Below are positions 53,133 to 61,433 of a DNA stretch of 64,000 bases, piece by piece (the first letter of the stretch is position 1; every line of letters begins with the position of its first letter). A model generated the notes under the pieces. The model searched no databases and was not told the DNA's origin. It was given only the letters and a program-made list of their open reading frames with translations. Location: contig NZ_CP136864.1 in assembly GCF_045689235.1 (NCBI RefSeq), positions 2,046,001-2,110,000 of the forward strand. Direction: 5' to 3'. The translations under genes and the position numbers were made by a program. This stretch comes from Congregibacter variabilis (GTDB lineage: Bacteria > Pseudomonadota > Gammaproteobacteria > Pseudomonadales > Halieaceae).

Positions 53133-54023
53133 TCAGAGATTCTGGTCGAGGAAATCGCCCGCAAGTCGCGCCGCCGAGCTATCGGGATATTCGCGAATGA
53201 CCCGATTCAAGAACTCTCGAGAGCGGTCCAGATTGCCCTTCATAAAGTGCACGCGACCCAGCTTATACAGTGCGTCAGGGATCTTGGCATTGCTGGGGTA
53301 CTGATTCAGCAGCAGCATAAAGGCCTGCCTGGATGCCTCAGGATCTGCCGGATCCGTTACCAGGTAGAGCTCGCCAAGCCAGTAATGTGCATTGGGTGCG
53401 TAACGCCCTGCGGGAAATCGCTCAAGAAATGTGCTGAAAGCGCTCACCGCCTGATCAAATTCCTGCCCGCGCACCAGAGCATACGCTGCCCGATAGGCTT
53501 CACCTTCACCGGGCTGCTCGGCCACTTCCATTGCCGACCCTGTGGTGTCTACGGATACCGTAGAGGTATTGCCCGTCGCTGCTGCCGTACCTGCTGCACT
53601 CGCCGATGTAGCTGGGCCCGACGCCAGACGTCGATCGATATCCATGTAGCGCTCGAGACTTTGCTCCTTGAGCGTACGGATCTCGTAAGCCTGCTGCTCC
53701 ACAAGCCCGTTAAGACGCATCACTTCCTGTTGCAGTTGCTGCACTTGATTGAACAGACCGCCGATATTATCGCCTGCAGCGGCAGTGGGCGGCGGTAGCG
53801 AACGGGTAGTCACTGCCGACGGCGCTGCTCCCACGCCATAACTCACCGCCGGAGCGGTAACCGTTGCTCCGACCTGTGTCTGAGACTGCGTTTGGGGTGT
53901 TCGACGCTCGGCTTCTACATCGATGTAGGTCTGCGCATTTGCGCAGATCGCCAAGGTCAAAAACGAGATCGGGCCGACCAATAAGGTCAGCCCGATACGC
54001 CGGTACGGTATTGCTGTAGTCAT
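53133..54023 (-). CDS. cpoB: Tol-Pal system protein CpoB (YbgF)
   Basis: This 296-aa periplasmic protein has a signal peptide (LLVGPISFLTLAICANAQ), a coiled coil (about 85-125: LFNQVQQLQQEVMRLNGLVEQ) and a C-terminal TPR domain (about 175-296) with HYWLGELYLVTDPADPEA and KLGRVHFMKGNLDRSREF. It couples Tol-Pal with peptidoglycan synthesis at division. It follows pal by 11 nt. The linker between the coiled coil and the TPR is Ala/Thr/Ser-rich. Confidence 0.92.
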   Translation of the reverse strand: MTTAIPYRRIGLTLLVGPISFLTLAICANAQTYIDVEAERRTPQTQSQTQVGATVTAPAVSYGVGAAPSAVTTRSLPPPTAAAGDNIGGLFNQVQQLQQEVMRLNGLVEQQAYEIRTLKEQSLERYMDIDRRLASGPATSASAAGTAAATGNTSTVSVDTTGSAMEVAEQPGEGEAYRAAYALVRGQEFDQAVSAFSTFLERFPAGRYAPNAHYWLGELYLVTDPADPEASRQAFMLLLNQYPSNAKIPDALYKLGRVHFMKGNLDRSREFLNRVIREYPDSSAARLAGDFLDQNL

Positions 54024-54034
54024 ATAAACCGGTC

Positions 54035-54580
54035 TTATTTAAGCTCGACGCGGCGATTCTGAGACCAGCTGCTCTCTCCGCTGCCGTAGGCAACAGGCTG
54101 CTCTTCACCGTAGCTGACTGTCTCGATGCGATAGCTCGCTACACCATTGACAACCATGTAGTCGCGAACTGCATTGGCACGACGCTCACCGAGAGCCATG
54201 TTGTAGTCACGAGTACCGCGCTCATCTGTGTGGCCATCAAGGCGCACGCTGCGATCGTTGGTCTTGAGCAGCGCAATGTGCGCATCTACCGCAGCCTGAG
54301 CTGCTGGAGTCAAAGTGGAGCTATCAAACTCGAAGTAAAACACGGTGCCGGCTGCCATAGCAGCTTGCTCCATCTGACGCTGAGCTTCTGCAGCGGCAGA
54401 CTGTGCCTGACGCTCAGCTTCGCGAGCCGCTTCTGCAGCAGCGGTTTCAGCAGCAGCAGCGGCCGCGGCAGCAGCAGCGGCAGCTTCATCTTCTTTGGTT
54501 GAGGTGCCAGAACAAGCCACGAGGAAAATCGCAGCGAACAGCAGTGTTAGCGCCTTGCCGGCAACAGGGATTTGCTTCAT
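54035..54580 (-). CDS. pal: Peptidoglycan-associated lipoprotein Pal
   Basis: This 181-aa protein has a lipobox (FLVAC) with Ser after the Cys, an unusual Ala-rich helix (about residues 33-75, with a run of a dozen Ala) and the OmpA-like peptidoglycan-binding domain. That domain contains FYFEFDSSTLTPAA, VRLDGHTDERGTRDYNMALG, ERRANAVRDYMV and WSQNRRVEL. It anchors the outer membrane to peptidoglycan and binds TolB. SD GAAGGA precedes the ATG. Confidence 0.95.
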   Translation of the reverse strand: MKQIPVAGKALTLLFAAIFLVACSGTSTKEDEAAAAAAAAAAAAETAAAEAAREAERQAQSAAAEAQRQMEQAAMAAGTVFYFEFDSSTLTPAAQAAVDAHIALLKTNDRSVRLDGHTDERGTRDYNMALGERRANAVRDYMVVNGVASYRIETVSYGEEQPVAYGSGESSWSQNRRVELK

Positions 54581-54651
54581 GACGTGCTTCCTTCAAAAAA
54601 TCGTATATTAGAACGTGGTTTTTAAAACAATTGTCGTTAAAACAACTGCCA

Positions 54652-55938
54652 TTAGAACTGCATGTAAGGTGACCAGGCTGGCTCGCGAACATCACCGCTA
54701 CGGGCCGGCAACCTGAACTTGACGCCGCCGTCGACCGACACCGCTGACAGAATGCCACGATCACCAAACTTGGTTGCGTACAATACCATGGAACCATTGG
54801 GTGCGATACTTGGACTTTCATCCAAATCTGTATTCGTAAGGACCTGAAGACGATTGCTCACCAGGTCATGAATAGCGATTTGAAACTCCCCTTCCCGCTG
54901 GTGGACCAGCACAACATTGCGACCGTCCTGAGCGACTCGGGCCCGGGCGTTGTAGTTGCCCTCAAAGGTCACGCGTTCGGTCAAACCGCTGCGCAAATCG
55001 TAGCGATAAATCTGTGGACGGCCGCCGCGATCAGAGGTAAACAAAAAAGACCGCCCATCGGGCATCCAGCTCGGCTCAGTGTCGATGGCATAGTGTCGGG
55101 TCACCCGAGTAAGTCGTCGACTCGCCATATCCATAAGATAAATATCCGGACTACCGTCTTTGGACAGCACCATCGCCATGGAATTGCCATCCGGTGACCA
55201 GGCGGGAGAACTGTTAAGCCCGCGGAAGTTGGTCAATTGCTCCCGCTCACCCGTGGCCAGAACCTGCCGAAAAATGGCCGGCCGACCGGTCTCAAAGGAC
55301 ACATAAGCCACCTGCTTGCCATCCGGCGCCCAGCTGGGAGACATGATGGGCTCTCGCGACTCCAGCAACACAATGGGCCGCGCACCATCGGAGTCCGCAA
55401 GGGTCAATCGGTAGTAGTCTTTGCCCGTAGGATTACGCGTCACCGACACGTAGATCAAACGCGTGGCAAAAGCGCCGGGAATACCGGTGAGCTTTTCGTA
55501 CACGGCATCTGACACACGGTGTGCAAGCATTCGCGCCTCTGAGGCGGGACCTGCTAGGACCCCCTCGGAAATGCGGGTCTGGCGCAGCACATCGTAAAGC
55601 TCGTAGCGCAAAGACAGTTGATCGCCCTCGGCGGAAGCCCGCCCAATCAACACGTATTCGCTGGCGATCGCCCGCCAGTCACGATAGAACACTTCTTCTT
55701 CGCGACTGGGAAAGCCCAGCATATCGGCGCGATTGACCGGAGAGAATTGTCCGCTGCGCTCAAAGTCCTCCTGGACCACCTGTGCCATATCAACCGGGGC
55801 ATTGCCCCCACCGTCCCAGGCAAAAGGCACAACCGCCACTGGCGTCGGATCATCAACTCCCTGGGTGATTTCAATAACAAGCTGGGCTTTAGCCAGCGGC
55901 GCAAGGAGCAGCAGAGATAGAACAATTAATCGGAACAT
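54652..55938 (-). CDS. tolB: Tol-Pal translocation protein TolB
   Basis: This 428-aa protein has a signal peptide (MFRLIVLSLLLLAPLAKA), the N-terminal domain GVDDPTPVAVVPF, and a six-bladed beta-propeller with repeated SPSWAPDG/SSPAWSPDGNSMA/EPSWMPDGRSF units. Periplasmic; it links Pal and TolA. The start codon overlaps the tolA TGA (TGATG). The last blade ends VREPAWSPYMQF, 71 nt from pal. Confidence 0.95.
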   Translation of the reverse strand: MFRLIVLSLLLLAPLAKAQLVIEITQGVDDPTPVAVVPFAWDGGGNAPVDMAQVVQEDFERSGQFSPVNRADMLGFPSREEEVFYRDWRAIASEYVLIGRASAEGDQLSLRYELYDVLRQTRISEGVLAGPASEARMLAHRVSDAVYEKLTGIPGAFATRLIYVSVTRNPTGKDYYRLTLADSDGARPIVLLESREPIMSPSWAPDGKQVAYVSFETGRPAIFRQVLATGEREQLTNFRGLNSSPAWSPDGNSMAMVLSKDGSPDIYLMDMASRRLTRVTRHYAIDTEPSWMPDGRSFLFTSDRGGRPQIYRYDLRSGLTERVTFEGNYNARARVAQDGRNVVLVHQREGEFQIAIHDLVSNRLQVLTNTDLDESPSIAPNGSMVLYATKFGDRGILSAVSVDGGVKFRLPARSGDVREPAWSPYMQF

Positions 55939-56705
55939 CAGTAACGCAGATCCTCAGGTCTAAACAGTAACTGGAAGCGGCGAAAGGTTTTCTCAAATTC
56001 GCGGCCTGGTAAGTTTTTAAGCTCGGGAAAACTCCCGGCTTTTTCGACAGCATTCATGGCAGATCGATCAAAGGCGACGCTACCGCTGGAACGGATAACA
56101 CTAACAGAAACAATCTCGCCGGTAGGTACCAGCTGTATCGCCAAAAGAGCCTCCATGCCGTTGCGGGCACTGGGAGGACGGCTCCAATAGTTCACCACGG
56201 TGTCGCGTATGAGCGCCGCGTAGCTCGTAGACATCTCCTCCGCGGTCACGGCCACCTGCGTAGTGTCTTCGGCTGCCATGGCAGCAGCAAGTTCCCGCCG
56301 ACTGATCGCCGCAAGTTCCTCGGCGCTTATTCGCTCTTCGATTTTAGGCTCGACTTTGGGCTTGACCGCAGGCGCCTTACTGGGCGAGCTCGTCGCTTTG
56401 GGTGGCGCTTTAGCGCTTGCGGCTGCGGTGGTGTTGGCTGGTGTCTTTCTGGCGGGCTTTGGGGCCGCCTTGGCCGCGGGCTTGGGTGCCTGTTTGCGCA
56501 CCTGCTTTTTGGGCTTCAGAGACGCCGCATCTATTAAGGTGGCATTAATCGCGGTCGGCGGCAGTACTCGTGCCTCGATGGTACGTGGATCACTATCAGC
56601 CTGAAAACGTAGCAAAATCGCCGCGAGCAACAGCAAGTGCAATGCCAGTGTGCCGGCTATGGGCAATAAGGTCAGTTGCCCGAGGCTGTACCAGTCTCGA
56701 ATCAC
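55938..56705 (-). CDS. tolA: TolA-like Tol-Pal energy transducer
   Basis: This 255-aa protein has an N-terminal anchor helix (LLPIAGTLALHLLLLAAILL), a Lys/Ala/Pro-rich linker (about 65-130) in place of the long Ala-helix of E. coli TolA, and a C-terminal TolA/TonB-like domain (about 170-255: RPPSARNGMEALLAIQLVPTGEIVSVSV). It is shorter than the E. coli protein (421 aa). It spans the periplasm and is driven by TolQR. The ATG overlaps the tolR stop (ATGA). Confidence 0.9.
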   Translation of the reverse strand: MIRDWYSLGQLTLLPIAGTLALHLLLLAAILLRFQADSDPRTIEARVLPPTAINATLIDAASLKPKKQVRKQAPKPAAKAAPKPARKTPANTTAAASAKAPPKATSSPSKAPAVKPKVEPKIEERISAEELAAISRRELAAAMAAEDTTQVAVTAEEMSTSYAALIRDTVVNYWSRPPSARNGMEALLAIQLVPTGEIVSVSVIRSSGSVAFDRSAMNAVEKAGSFPELKNLPGREFEKTFRRFQLLFRPEDLRY

Positions 56706-57124
56706 CGAGGGTCCTCGGTCACCAGCCCCACTCCCGGGGCACCTGCTTCTTGTAACGCTGCCATGAGCCCTACCACCTCACCATAAGCGACGGCTTTATC
56801 ACCCCACACCAGCACAGGCTTGGTGGGGCTGCGACGAATAACCGCGCCAACGCGTTGTTGCACTGTCGCCAGAGATAAAACCTGATCCTCCTGGCCACCC
56901 ACGTTCAAAAACAACTGCCCCTGGGCGTTAATAGAAACGATCAGAGGCTCTGCATCCTGATTATCCACCGGCTCTGTCTTGGCCTGGGGCAATTCAACCT
57001 TAACGCCCTGCATGAGCATCGGCGCTGTGACCATGAATATGATCAACAACACCAGCATCACGTCGATGTAAGGAACAACGTTGATCTCGGCCATGGGCCG
57101 AAAACGGGCGCGTCTGCGAGACAT
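56702..57124 (-). CDS. tolR: Tol-Pal proton channel subunit TolR
   Basis: This 140-aa protein has one transmembrane helix (VVPYIDVMLVLLIIFMVTAPM) carrying the essential Asp in YIDVMLV, and a periplasmic ExbD/TolR domain with LPQAKTEPVD and KPVLVWGDKAVAYGEV. It uses proton flow with TolQ. The tolQ TAA overlaps its ATG (TAATG). Confidence 0.95.
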   Translation of the reverse strand: MSRRRARFRPMAEINVVPYIDVMLVLLIIFMVTAPMLMQGVKVELPQAKTEPVDNQDAEPLIVSINAQGQLFLNVGGQEDQVLSLATVQQRVGAVIRRSPTKPVLVWGDKAVAYGEVVGLMAALQEAGAPGVGLVTEDPR

Positions 57125-57834
57125 TACTGCTTAGCCTCTCGCTGCCGGGACTTCAGAGCGTAGGCCTGGCGACCGAGAATGCTCGAAAACTCATCGACAA
57201 AAGTATCGTAGCGCTTGCCATAGACATCGACCTTGGAGGCGAAGCGGTTGTATGCCATCACAGCAGGAATCGCGGCAAACAGCCCCATGGCTGTGGCCAC
57301 AAGCGCCTCGGAGATACCCGGCGCCACTGTGGCGAGGGTCGCCTGTGACGTATTCGCCAGGCCCCGAAAGGAGTTCATGATTCCCCACACGGTGCCAAAC
57401 AGGCCGACATAGGGGCTGGTAGAACCCACCGTCGCTAAAAAGGGCAGATGCTGCTCCAGACGCTCTTCCTCGCGCATCATCGCTACGCGCATGGCCCGAC
57501 GGGCGCCTTCCAGCATGGCTTCGGCATCCATATCGGCTTGCTGGGCCAGTCGAGAGAACTCCTTAAAGCCGGCGCGAAACACACCCTCTACGCCAATAAT
57601 TACCTCGCCATCGGCCGCCCGCTCATTACCCTCGCGATACAGCTGCGCCAGATCGACGCCGGACCAAAAATGCTCCTCGAAATCCAGCATCTCAGCACCC
57701 GCGCTGCGAAAGTACAGGAAGCGCTGAAAAATCATGTACCAGGAGGTGACGGATGCTGCCATCAGCAGGGCCATAACCAGTTTTACTGTGACCCCGGCAT
57801 CCAATACCAGGTCAACGATGCTTAGTTCATCCAA
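57124..57834 (-). CDS. tolQ: Tol-Pal proton channel subunit TolQ
   Basis: This 236-aa protein with three membrane helices has the first at VTVKLVMALLMAASVTSWYMIF and the others in LPFLATVGSTSPYVGLFGTVWGIMNSF and ALVATAMGLFAAIPAVMAYNRFA, the ExbB/TolQ core. Forms the inner-membrane motor with TolR and TolA. It starts 15 nt before ybgC ends its frame on the same strand, so the order ybgC-tolQRAB-pal-cpoB is complete. Confidence 0.95.
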   Translation of the reverse strand: MDELSIVDLVLDAGVTVKLVMALLMAASVTSWYMIFQRFLYFRSAGAEMLDFEEHFWSGVDLAQLYREGNERAADGEVIIGVEGVFRAGFKEFSRLAQQADMDAEAMLEGARRAMRVAMMREEERLEQHLPFLATVGSTSPYVGLFGTVWGIMNSFRGLANTSQATLATVAPGISEALVATAMGLFAAIPAVMAYNRFASKVDVYGKRYDTFVDEFSSILGRQAYALKSRQREAKQ

Positions 57835-57849
57835 GATAGTTCGTCCAAG

Positions 57850-58275
57850 TCATTCTCTGGGGGGATTGTGCGCGGCGCGCAGTGTATCAAGCATCGCTTT
57901 GGGGATGCGACGCGGCGCCAGCGATTGCGGGTTAACACAGGCAAGCGAGACGCTCGCGTCCACGAGCAGATCAGCGCCGCGACGGACGCATTGCTTAAGT
58001 TTTAAAGACGCCCCACCCACCGCGGTCAGCGCCGCAGTGGCCTGTAGCTGGTCATCCAAAAGCGCTGGACGGTGATAATTCACAGACAGGTCACTCACTA
58101 CGAACATCAAGTCGCCGTTAAAAATTGCGGCCCGGTCCATACCTAAAGATCGCATGAATTCTGTGCGAGCGCGCTCTATGTACTTGAGATAGTTCACGTA
58201 GTAGACAATGCCACCCGCATCCGTGTCTTCGATGTAGACCCGAAGGGGCAAGGAAAATTCCCTCAGCTCACTCAT
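57850..58275 (-). CDS. ybgC: Tol-Pal-associated acyl-CoA thioesterase
   Basis: This 141-aa hot-dog thioesterase has RVYIEDTDAGGIVYYVNYLKYIERARTEFMRSLG, with the catalytic Asp and the conserved NYxxYxErAR motif. The ATG at 58275 overlaps the ruvB stop by 8 nt; the extra 31 upstream residues of the longer frame are not family-like. It hydrolyses short- or long-chain acyl-CoA and is the usual first gene of the tol-pal cluster. Confidence 0.93.
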   Translation of the reverse strand: MSELREFSLPLRVYIEDTDAGGIVYYVNYLKYIERARTEFMRSLGMDRAAIFNGDLMFVVSDLSVNYHRPALLDDQLQATAALTAVGGASLKLKQCVRRGADLLVDASVSLACVNPQSLAPRRIPKAMLDTLRAAHNPPRE

Positions 58276-59338
58276 CTGAACCCAGGGGCAAGATGCCCTG
58301 GCCCTCGTTAGATAGCCCTGTCGGGCGGCCATCGCTGGGCATGGGCACGCCAAAATGCTGGTAGGCAAGGCGCGTCACCATGCGACCCCGGGGAGTGCGA
58401 ATCATGTAGCCTTGCTGTATCAGGAATGGCTCCAACACATCTTCGATGGTGCCTCGCTCCTCAGATAAGGCGGCAGCAAGACTGTCTACACCCACGGGGC
58501 CACCATCAAACTTTTCGATCATGGCCAACAGCAGCCGCCGGTCCAGGTGATCAAAGCCCTTGGCATCGACACTCAGCAGATCCAGTGCGCGATCAGCGAT
58601 ATCAAGGTCTACCGTGCCATCGCCTTTGACCTCGGCGTAATCACGCACCCGCCGCAACAGGCGGTTAGCGATGCGCGGCGTGCCCCGGGAACGCCGGGCG
58701 ATTTCTTTCGCACCGGCCTCATCCATGGGTATACCCAGAATTCGCGCCGAGCGCGCAACAATCACTGCCAGGTCATCAACCGCATAGAACTCCAGCCTTT
58801 GAACAATGCCAAAACGATCTCGAAGCGGTGAAGTAAGCAGGCCTGCTCTGGTGGTAGCACCGACCAGAGTGAAGGGTGGCAAATCCAACTTGATGGAGCG
58901 TGCCGCAGGACCCTCACCGATCATGATGTCCAGCTGATAGTCCTCCATCGCTGGATAAAGAATCTCTTCAACGAAGGGGCTAAGGCGGTGAATTTCATCG
59001 ATAAACAGAACATCACCCGGCTCGAGATTGGTCATCAGAGCCGCGATATCGCCCGCCTTCTCCAACACCGGACCCGAGGTGGTCTTTAAGGAAACGCCCA
59101 TCTCATTGGCAATTATGCTCGCCAGCGTCGTCTTACCCAGACCCGGGGGACCAAATATCAGCGTATGGTCCAAAGGCTCTTCGCGGCCCTTGGCCGCCGC
59201 AAGGAAAATCTCCATCTGCTCCCGAGCCACGGGCTGACCAATGTATTCCTCCAGCGTCTTGGGACGCACGGCGCGATCCAGAGCATCCTCGTTCGCTGTC
59301 GTGGGGGCAGGAGCAATCAGCCGATCTGTCTCAATCAT
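58268..59338 (-). CDS. ruvB: Holliday junction helicase RuvB
   Basis: This 356-aa AAA+ ATPase has DRAVRPKTLEEYIGQ, Walker A FGPPGLGKTTLA, Walker B VLFIDEIHRL, GATTRAG (sensor 1) and the winged-helix end (LIQQGYMIRTPRGRMVT). It drives branch migration with RuvA. The gene lies 41 nt after ruvA and overlaps ybgC. Confidence 0.96.
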   Translation of the reverse strand: MIETDRLIAPAPTTANEDALDRAVRPKTLEEYIGQPVAREQMEIFLAAAKGREEPLDHTLIFGPPGLGKTTLASIIANEMGVSLKTTSGPVLEKAGDIAALMTNLEPGDVLFIDEIHRLSPFVEEILYPAMEDYQLDIMIGEGPAARSIKLDLPPFTLVGATTRAGLLTSPLRDRFGIVQRLEFYAVDDLAVIVARSARILGIPMDEAGAKEIARRSRGTPRIANRLLRRVRDYAEVKGDGTVDLDIADRALDLLSVDAKGFDHLDRRLLLAMIEKFDGGPVGVDSLAAALSEERGTIEDVLEPFLIQQGYMIRTPRGRMVTRLAYQHFGVPMPSDGRPTGLSNEGQGILPLGSDE

Positions 59339-59379
59339 GCGCGTTTTGTCACTATTTTGGCTGCGATTATGTCAGCATT

Positions 59380-59991
59380 CTAGCTATTGCGAACCGTAGA
59401 ACGGAGCGCAAGACGGATAAGTTCTTCACTGTCAGTTATGTCGTCGCTGTCCACCCGGGCCACCAGACGCGCAGCCTCTGCGGGCTTGTATCCCAAAGAC
59501 ACCAAAGCATCTTCGGCGTCACTGAGCTTATCCGACGTAGGCAATGTTAAGGTCATGCCACTGCCGGTCTCGGTGATTTTATCGAGCCACCCCGACAGGC
59601 GGTCACGCATTTCAATAAGCAGGCGCTCGGCGGTTTTTTTACCAACCCCGGGCAAAGCAACCAATGCCGTGAGGTCGTCCGCATGCACGGCGCGGGCGAA
59701 GCTGTCACTGTCCATACCAGAAAGAATGGTGAGCGCCAGCTTGGGGCCGACACCACTGACCTTGATCAAATGCCGAAACAACTCCCGATCACGTTCGCTC
59801 ACAAAGCCATAGAGTGTCTGTGCGTCCTCGCGAACCGCATGATGCGTTAAGAGCGTCACCGAGTCGCCCAGGGCCGGGAGCTGAAACAGCGTCGTCATAG
59901 GCACCTGAACCTCATAGCCCACGCCGGCAACGTCAACCAGTATTTCCGGCGGCTGTTTGTGCAGCAATGTCCCTGAAATTCGACCGATCAC
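59380..59991 (-). CDS. ruvA: Holliday junction DNA-binding protein RuvA
   Basis: This 203-aa protein has domain I (GRISGTLLHKQPPEILVDVAGVGYEV), helix-hairpin-helix motifs (KVSGVGPKLALTILSGM, ALPGVGKKTAERLLIEM) and the C-terminal RuvB-binding domain (EDALVSLGYKPAEAARL). It forms a tetramer on the junction. It is 18 nt after ruvC. Confidence 0.96.
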   Translation of the reverse strand: MIGRISGTLLHKQPPEILVDVAGVGYEVQVPMTTLFQLPALGDSVTLLTHHAVREDAQTLYGFVSERDRELFRHLIKVSGVGPKLALTILSGMDSDSFARAVHADDLTALVALPGVGKKTAERLLIEMRDRLSGWLDKITETGSGMTLTLPTSDKLSDAEDALVSLGYKPAEAARLVARVDSDDITDSEELIRLALRSTVRNS

Positions 59992-60009
59992 TTAAATATT
60001 CCTCACTGG

Positions 60010-60528
60010 TTAGCGCATACGACCGCGACGGATCGCTGTGGCACCTGCAACACGCACGAGTCCATCTCGGGTGTGGGCATGACAAAGGGCCGCCGCAAGA
60101 GCATCTGCTGCATCTTCCTGTGGCTGTCCCGGAAGATTAAGCAAGGCTTTGACCATGTGCTGGACCTGGGCTTTATCGGCGGCGCCCGTGCCGACCACAG
60201 ATTGCTTTATCTGTCTGGCGGAGTACTCACTGACGTCCATGCCCCGAATCACGCAGGGGACAATCGCAGCGCCCCGAGCCTGACCCAGTTTGAGCGCTGC
60301 ATCGGCGCTCTTGGCCATAAAAACCTGCTCTACCGAGAGCTCGGTGGGGCCGTGGAGTTCCACCAGCTCAGCCACACTCTCGGCGATAATCCGAAGCCGC
60401 TCCGGCAGAGCACCCTTGGGCAAGCGAATCACACCACTGGTGATGTAACTGTTTTTGCCATTGAGTGTGCTGATAATACCGAAGCCGGTCTTTTGAGAGC
60501 CGGGATCAATACCCAGAATGATTGCCAT
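60010..60528 (-). CDS. ruvC: Holliday junction resolvase RuvC
   Basis: This 172-aa RNase-H-fold nuclease has LGIDPGSQKTGFGI (catalytic Asp) and ELSVEQVFMAKSADAALKLGQARG. It also has the late acidic pair in PQEDAADALAAALCHA. It cuts four-way junctions. The group yebC-ruvC-ruvA-ruvB is in the usual order. Confidence 0.96.
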   Translation of the reverse strand: MAIILGIDPGSQKTGFGIISTLNGKNSYITSGVIRLPKGALPERLRIIAESVAELVELHGPTELSVEQVFMAKSADAALKLGQARGAAIVPCVIRGMDVSEYSARQIKQSVVGTGAADKAQVQHMVKALLNLPGQPQEDAADALAAALCHAHTRDGLVRVAGATAIRRGRMR

Positions 60529-60599
60529 GAGCTGCGCTCAACTGGTCGCTATACGGAAACCCTATGATATGTATAAACATACAGTGTTTCCAGCAAAGA

Positions 60600-61346
60600 T
60601 CAGGACATTGCTTCGAGCACCTCATCGGGAATGTCGACGTTGGAGTACACGTTCTGAACGTCGTCGAGCTCTTCGAGTGCGTCAATAAGACCTATAACTG
60701 TCTCTGCACCACCGGCATCAACAGGGACCGTGGTCGAGGCAATCATGGTGACTTCACCCTCGGCAGGCTCCAGGCCAGCCGCTTCCATAGCGTTTTTTAC
60801 GCCAGAGAGATCTTCCCAGGCGGTGGTCACCTCGATAGAGCCGTCATCCGCCGTCTCAACATCCTCAGCGCCAGCCTCGAGAGCCGCTTCCATAACCTGA
60901 TCTTCGTCAGCGCCCGGTGCAAAGCTAATCTGCCCCTTGCGCTCAAACAGATACGCGACCGATCCATCCGTACCTAAATTACCACCACGCTTACTAAAGG
61001 CGTGGCGTACTTCGGCCACGGTACGATTGCGGTTATCCGTCATGACTTCCACCAACACCGCCACGCCACCGGGGGCATAGCCTTCGTAGGTCAGCTCTTC
61101 GACATCGTCCGCTTCGTTATTACCCGCGCCCCGGGCAATCGCCCGATCGATGGTATCGCGGGTCATGTTTGAGCCAAGCGCTTTATCTACCGCAGCGCGC
61201 AGACGGGGATTGTCCTCGGGCAGGGGACCGCCCTGCTTCGCCGCAACAACCAACTCACGAATGAGCTTGGTAAACATTTTGCCGCGCTTGGCATCCTGGG
61301 CAGCCTTGCGGTGCTTGATATTGGCCCATTTACTATGTCCGGCCAT
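60600..61346 (-). CDS. yebC: YebC/PmpR-family translation factor/regulator
   Basis: This 248-aa protein begins MAGHSKWANIKHRKAAQDAKRGK, the diagnostic start of the family, and carries YEGYAPGGVAVLVEVMTDNRNRT and NLGTDGSVAYLFERKG. Recent work links some members to relief of ribosome stalling and others to transcription control; which applies here is open. It is between aspS and ruvC as is usual. Confidence 0.95.
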   Translation of the reverse strand: MAGHSKWANIKHRKAAQDAKRGKMFTKLIRELVVAAKQGGPLPEDNPRLRAAVDKALGSNMTRDTIDRAIARGAGNNEADDVEELTYEGYAPGGVAVLVEVMTDNRNRTVAEVRHAFSKRGGNLGTDGSVAYLFERKGQISFAPGADEDQVMEAALEAGAEDVETADDGSIEVTTAWEDLSGVKNAMEAAGLEPAEGEVTMIASTTVPVDAGGAETVIGLIDALEELDDVQNVYSNVDIPDEVLEAMS

Positions 61347-61433
61347 CAGCGACTCTCCTTTGTTCTTTTTGCACTACGCAGAATCTGCGGCACATGGCGC
61401 AGACTCTCCGCAGAAGACCGAGCCCGTTATGAC

